From positions 3,366,745-3,430,744 of the forward strand of contig OZ022242.1 of NCBI GenBank assembly GCA_963978895.1: a DNA stretch of 64,000 nt, read 5' to 3'. Shown here one piece after another: positions 61,001-64,000 of the stretch (position 1 is its first letter; the number at the start of each line of letters is the position of its first letter). The notes beneath the pieces were generated by a model. It was not told the origin of the DNA, searched no databases, and was given only the letters and a program-made list of their open reading frames with translations. A program made the position numbers and the translations under genes. The stretch is from Erpobdella octoculata. Lineage: Eukaryota; Annelida; Clitellata; Hirudinida; Erpobdellidae.

Positions 61001-62737
61001 AATTAATGAAAGTAAATAATATATATATAAGTTAGGCAATAAAAAACATGTATAAAATACTGACGGAATCAAGACGATTTTAAATATTCCTACAGACCAA
61101 AAAAGACAAACATCATTTTAGTCAATGAATAACAATGGATACATTAAGTTGAGAAAATAAAAAAAAACCAAGTTCTATCACAAATAAATCAAAATAGAAA
61201 ATTAAGCATTCTTTAAGCGCAGTCATTTACATACACATGAACTCACTTAGTACACAGAAGCATATAATTAATACATAGATCCACATCTTAACAAAAAAGC
61301 CACTGAGAAAAATGCGATGAATATATAAACTGAAATATAACAAGAATATATTTAGAAACGGAAGGTTAGTAGAAGTGTCCAGCGATAAAAAAAAACACAT
61401 ACATACATACTACATACACAATCCACCGAGTAAACACACAAACAAGCACACATACACGTACAAGCACGCCCATACAGACACACCATCCATCGTAAACCAC
61501 CCACCACTTCAGGATAAGACTGGGCGGCATGTTCATTCTGGATGTGTTCAACAAGAGAGACGACAGTGAAGCCCATGCGCCCACAGTATGAGCAGCAGTA
61601 AGCATGTGGCTGGCTGGTGGAATTCTCACCTCCGTAGAATACTCCTGAAGTTATGTTTAAATCATTTGTATTTACAACCGTTTTCATTAATGTAGCATGT
61701 AAAAAACGCTACAATCGCTAAAACTGAGTGTACAATTCATCACAAAGCAGAGAAAATTTTGTAACCTATAACTTCCAACTATAATATAATCAGAAATCTG
61801 CTAGCATAGCATCCGGAATCAATTTATAACAGAAATAACAGTACTCCTACTGCTAGATATTCCAAAAATACAAACTTTCATGTGGAGTGGGGAAATAAGT
61901 GGGAATTCTCAAACTAATATTGTAGAATATTGATATACACCAAGACCTCGCTTAGCGTCGTTTCATTTTGCGTTTTTTTTTCTAAGTTGCGTCGCTGCTT
62001 AAATGTTTACTTTTTCAATTTTCTTTTCAAAAAGTAGTATTTTTGTAACCTTGGAACCTATCTTCAATCTTTACATGGTTTGCTATTGAAAATCATAATT
62101 CATTTTGCTATTGAAAATCATAATTCATTTTGCTATTGAAAATCATAATTCATTTTGCTATAGAAAATCATAATTCACTTTGCGTTTCTGGAACGTATCC
62201 ACAACGCAAAGTGAGGTCTTGGTATAAATAGAAAATAACTTAGGATATTATACTTTACTATGGGAAAGCCATATAACCAACTTCTTTCTGGTGAATCATT
62301 GATTCTGAGTTAAGGTGAATATATTAAAAATGTTCAAAAACAATGACAAAAGAGTGTTCAGATTTTTGCAGCACTTAAAATAAGCAACAGTAGAAGTAAA
62401 ACAGTTTACCTGTGTCATTTCTGGTGAGGATACGCTGCATCGGGTGATCATTCGAATGTCGAGAAGATGTTATGCCCGAGTTGAAGCAGTTGGCACACAG
62501 ATCAAAATCGTAGCAGCGCAAACATTTGTATCGCACACCAGCAAAGTTACTGCTCATGCAAATATCGCAACTGATACCTAGTTTGAAGACAGACGGTTAA
62601 CTTTCAATCGGCCAATAAAGTTTCATGATATAAACTCAATTCAATTAACAGTATTAAAAACAAATACAACAGTCAGATGAAAATAAAAATTAGGATCAAT
62701 TCAATTTAGCCGATAACTCACCTTCGTGTCGCGACAT
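58029..62737 (-). CDS. KCMF1: KCMF1, ZZ and C2H2 zinc-finger ubiquitin ligase
   Basis: KCMF1 is reported as an E3 ubiquitin ligase acting with UBR4 in quality control. Exons: 62737-62722, 62577-62410, 61644-61505, 60839-60735, 60470-60257, 60100-59998, 59532-59371, 58503-58029. Phases agree throughout, giving 460 aa (human 381). Exon 1 is MSRHE, as in the human protein. The ZZ finger has C9, C12, C24, C27, C33, C36, H46 and H50 with YKCLRCYDFDLC. A C2H2 finger (CSYCGRMGF...HIQNEH) and CPVCAAHPDADPNHMTDD follow. Exon 6 reads ELLSHLNSVRGRLAG, and exon 8 has RPHFVQELLSL (human RSLFVQELLLS). A long Ser/Thr/Pro-rich region makes it longer than the human protein. The intron after exon 4 has AT-AC ends; the others are GT-AG. 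Confidence 0.95.
60471..60734 (-). other. U12-type AT-AC intron of KCMF1
   Basis: The 264-nt intron begins ATATCCTTTA directly after the CTG codon ending exon 4 and ends AATAC before GAC TCT GAC of exon 5. A branch-site match, TACCTTAACT, lies at 60481-60491 with its adenosine about 13 nt from the 3' end. No usable GT donor exists near the end of exon 4. Joining at these points keeps frame and gives AADL-DSDQL, aligned with human RDL-DESSG. Confidence 0.85.
61938..62224. mobile_element. Pogo/Tigger-like MITE in KCMF1 intron 2
   Basis: The ends are CACCAAGACCTCGCTTAGCG and, inverted, TACCAAGACCTCACTTTGCG, flanked by TA on both sides (61936-61937 and 62225-62226). TA duplication and the ACCTCGCTTA core fit pogo/Tigger-type Tc1-mariner elements. 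287 bp, non-coding, with an internal minisatellite. Confidence 0.75.
62076..62180. repeat. 25-bp minisatellite inside MITE
   Basis: Four copies of TTTGCTATTGAAAATCATAA plus TTCAT, the last with one change (CTATAGAAAA). Confidence 0.92.
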
Positions 62738-63195
62738 AACTGCGGCTGATTATTAGAAAACGAGTAGTATTGAAAACCTGAACAGTCAAAAACAAAAATA
62801 TACAAGCCAAAACAAGTTAGTTAAAACTCTTTCCAAAGCGTTATGCGCAATTAAACATAATAATTGTCAGCGAATTTCATCGTTGTCTACTTTTAATGAT
62901 AGAATATTTTACTGATCCCCAATTGCAATTTTAGTGATGTACCTGCTGGCTGAGTTGTGGCATATGTTTATAAAAAAATAATATCAAATTTACACATGAC
63001 CAAATTATTATCTTAATAATATTGTATACTAAAAATTTTTATTAAAATCACTTTACCTTAAGCCACAAGATCTCAACCTTTTGTGACAAGCGGATACTTT
63101 AATTATCCAGAGCGGATCACTTCTGGATAGCATGCTATCCACCTAATAAATTTTAAAATATAAGCATATTTGAGAAGTATTTTTCTATGGGAGAG
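62738..63195. promoter_or_regulatory. Upstream flank of KCMF1
   Basis: The promoter and 5' UTR of KCMF1 should lie here. No TATA box or initiator is convincing. The sequence is AT-rich. Confidence 0.4.
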
Positions 63196-63938
63196 CAGGG
63201 GCGGATACAGGAGGGGGAGTCCTGAGGGTTCGGAGTTCCCCTTTTCTTGGTAAAAAATAAAATCATTTAGCACTTTATATGTTTCAAAAACTTAAACTTA
63301 GCGATTTGTCTAGGGTACAATAGGAACCCGATCAATTCCGATTTCCAAATCAAAAGTCGGCCCACCACTAATGTTGATGTATCTAAAAGTTTGAAAAAAT
63401 ATTCTCTATGCTTTTGTGAGCTTTTGAAGGTTTTGAGAAATTAAAAAAGTGCACAGGAAAAATAAACTACTAATTGGGAGTAACCTGTATTTCGTACAAT
63501 TTGCTAGTTTGTCCAAAAAATGAACAAAATTATTATCATAATATATAGTTTCCTTAAAGCTTTGTGTTTTCAACATTTTTTTCATTCAACCAATCATTGT
63601 AAATATTTCAAAAGCACCTCCTAGAGAACTTAAAAACTGTATACATCGTGGCGTGAAATTGCGAAATTTTCATCACCAACTGCATTCATTGTTACTGCAA
63701 ATTCATTTCCTGACTTTTATCAATTCTCTCTGTATCAAAGAATTTTTTTCGTAGGCTGTACTAATATCAATGGTGGGTACTGCCTTGTAACTTTATAGGT
63801 ACTAAGCCATTTTATTTAGACAATTATAACAAATGTGTATCTGAAAGTTGGAAAAACAATGATAAATTTTAAAAAAACGTTTTTTAGGGGATGGAACTGA
63901 TGGGGACGAAGTGGGTGTCCTCCATAAATCCGCCACTG
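63196..63938. mobile_element. hAT-like element without coding
   Basis: The left end CAGGGGCGGATACAGGAGGG and the inverted right end CAGTGGCGGATTTATGGAGG are imperfect inverted repeats of the CAG-starting hAT type. The 8-bp flanks (TGGGAGAG versus GCTACAAC) do not match, so the insertion is old or the ends are slightly misplaced. 743 bp, no transposase. Confidence 0.55.
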
Positions 63939-64000
63939 GCTACAACTTACTCCATTCTCCGCTCATCAGTTTATTTCAGGAGAAAAAGTGTATGAGGTTT

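Overview
This is nuclear DNA from an animal. It is AT-rich, loaded with microsatellites, and its genes are split into short exons by spliceosomal introns. I reconstructed five conserved protein-coding genes exon by exon. Each has continuous splice phase and matches my recollection of the protein family. The DNA transposon and LINE families, tRNA-like SINEs and Helitron ends suggest a marine or aquatic invertebrate, perhaps a mollusc or annelid (lophotrochozoan). The species cannot be fixed from the sequence.

Layout: 1-14.8 kb is gene-poor and holds very long simple repeats, minisatellites and Helitron-type ends. 14.9-19.0 kb (minus) is mitoguardin (MIGA, FAM73), 11 coding exons. 19.0-23.4 kb is probable 3' flank or 3' UTR of the next gene. 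23.4-28.5 kb (minus) is UBL3, 5 exons. UBL3 and MIX23 (plus, 29.5-40.0 kb, 5 exons) are divergent, with about 0.93 kb between their start codons. MIX23 intron 2 (7.5 kb) is a transposon graveyard with MULE-like, hAT and SINE remains. 40.2-41.3 kb is an unclassified ORF split by a hAT-type MITE. 41.9-51.4 kb (plus) is a diphosphoinositol polyphosphate phosphohydrolase (NUDT3/NUDT4 type), 4 exons. Its 8-kb intron 2 holds a LINE with a second LINE inserted in it. 51.4-58.0 kb is intergenic between convergent genes and contains a 417/421-bp tandem duplication and another LINE copy. 58.0-62.7 kb (minus) is KCMF1, 8 exons, with one apparent U12-type AT-AC intron. 62.7-64 kb is its upstream flank with a hAT-like element.

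The five genes are not an operon or pathway. MIGA acts at the mitochondrial outer membrane, MIX23 is mitochondrial, UBL3 is a membrane-anchored ubiquitin-like protein, KCMF1 is a ubiquitin ligase-type zinc-finger protein, and the Nudix enzyme degrades inositol pyrophosphates. I found no CRISPR array, rRNA, intact tRNA gene or prokaryote-like system. The most interesting signals are the AT-AC intron in KCMF1, the nested LINE insertion whose empty site is preserved elsewhere in the window, and the unusual cysteine-cluster tail of UBL3.
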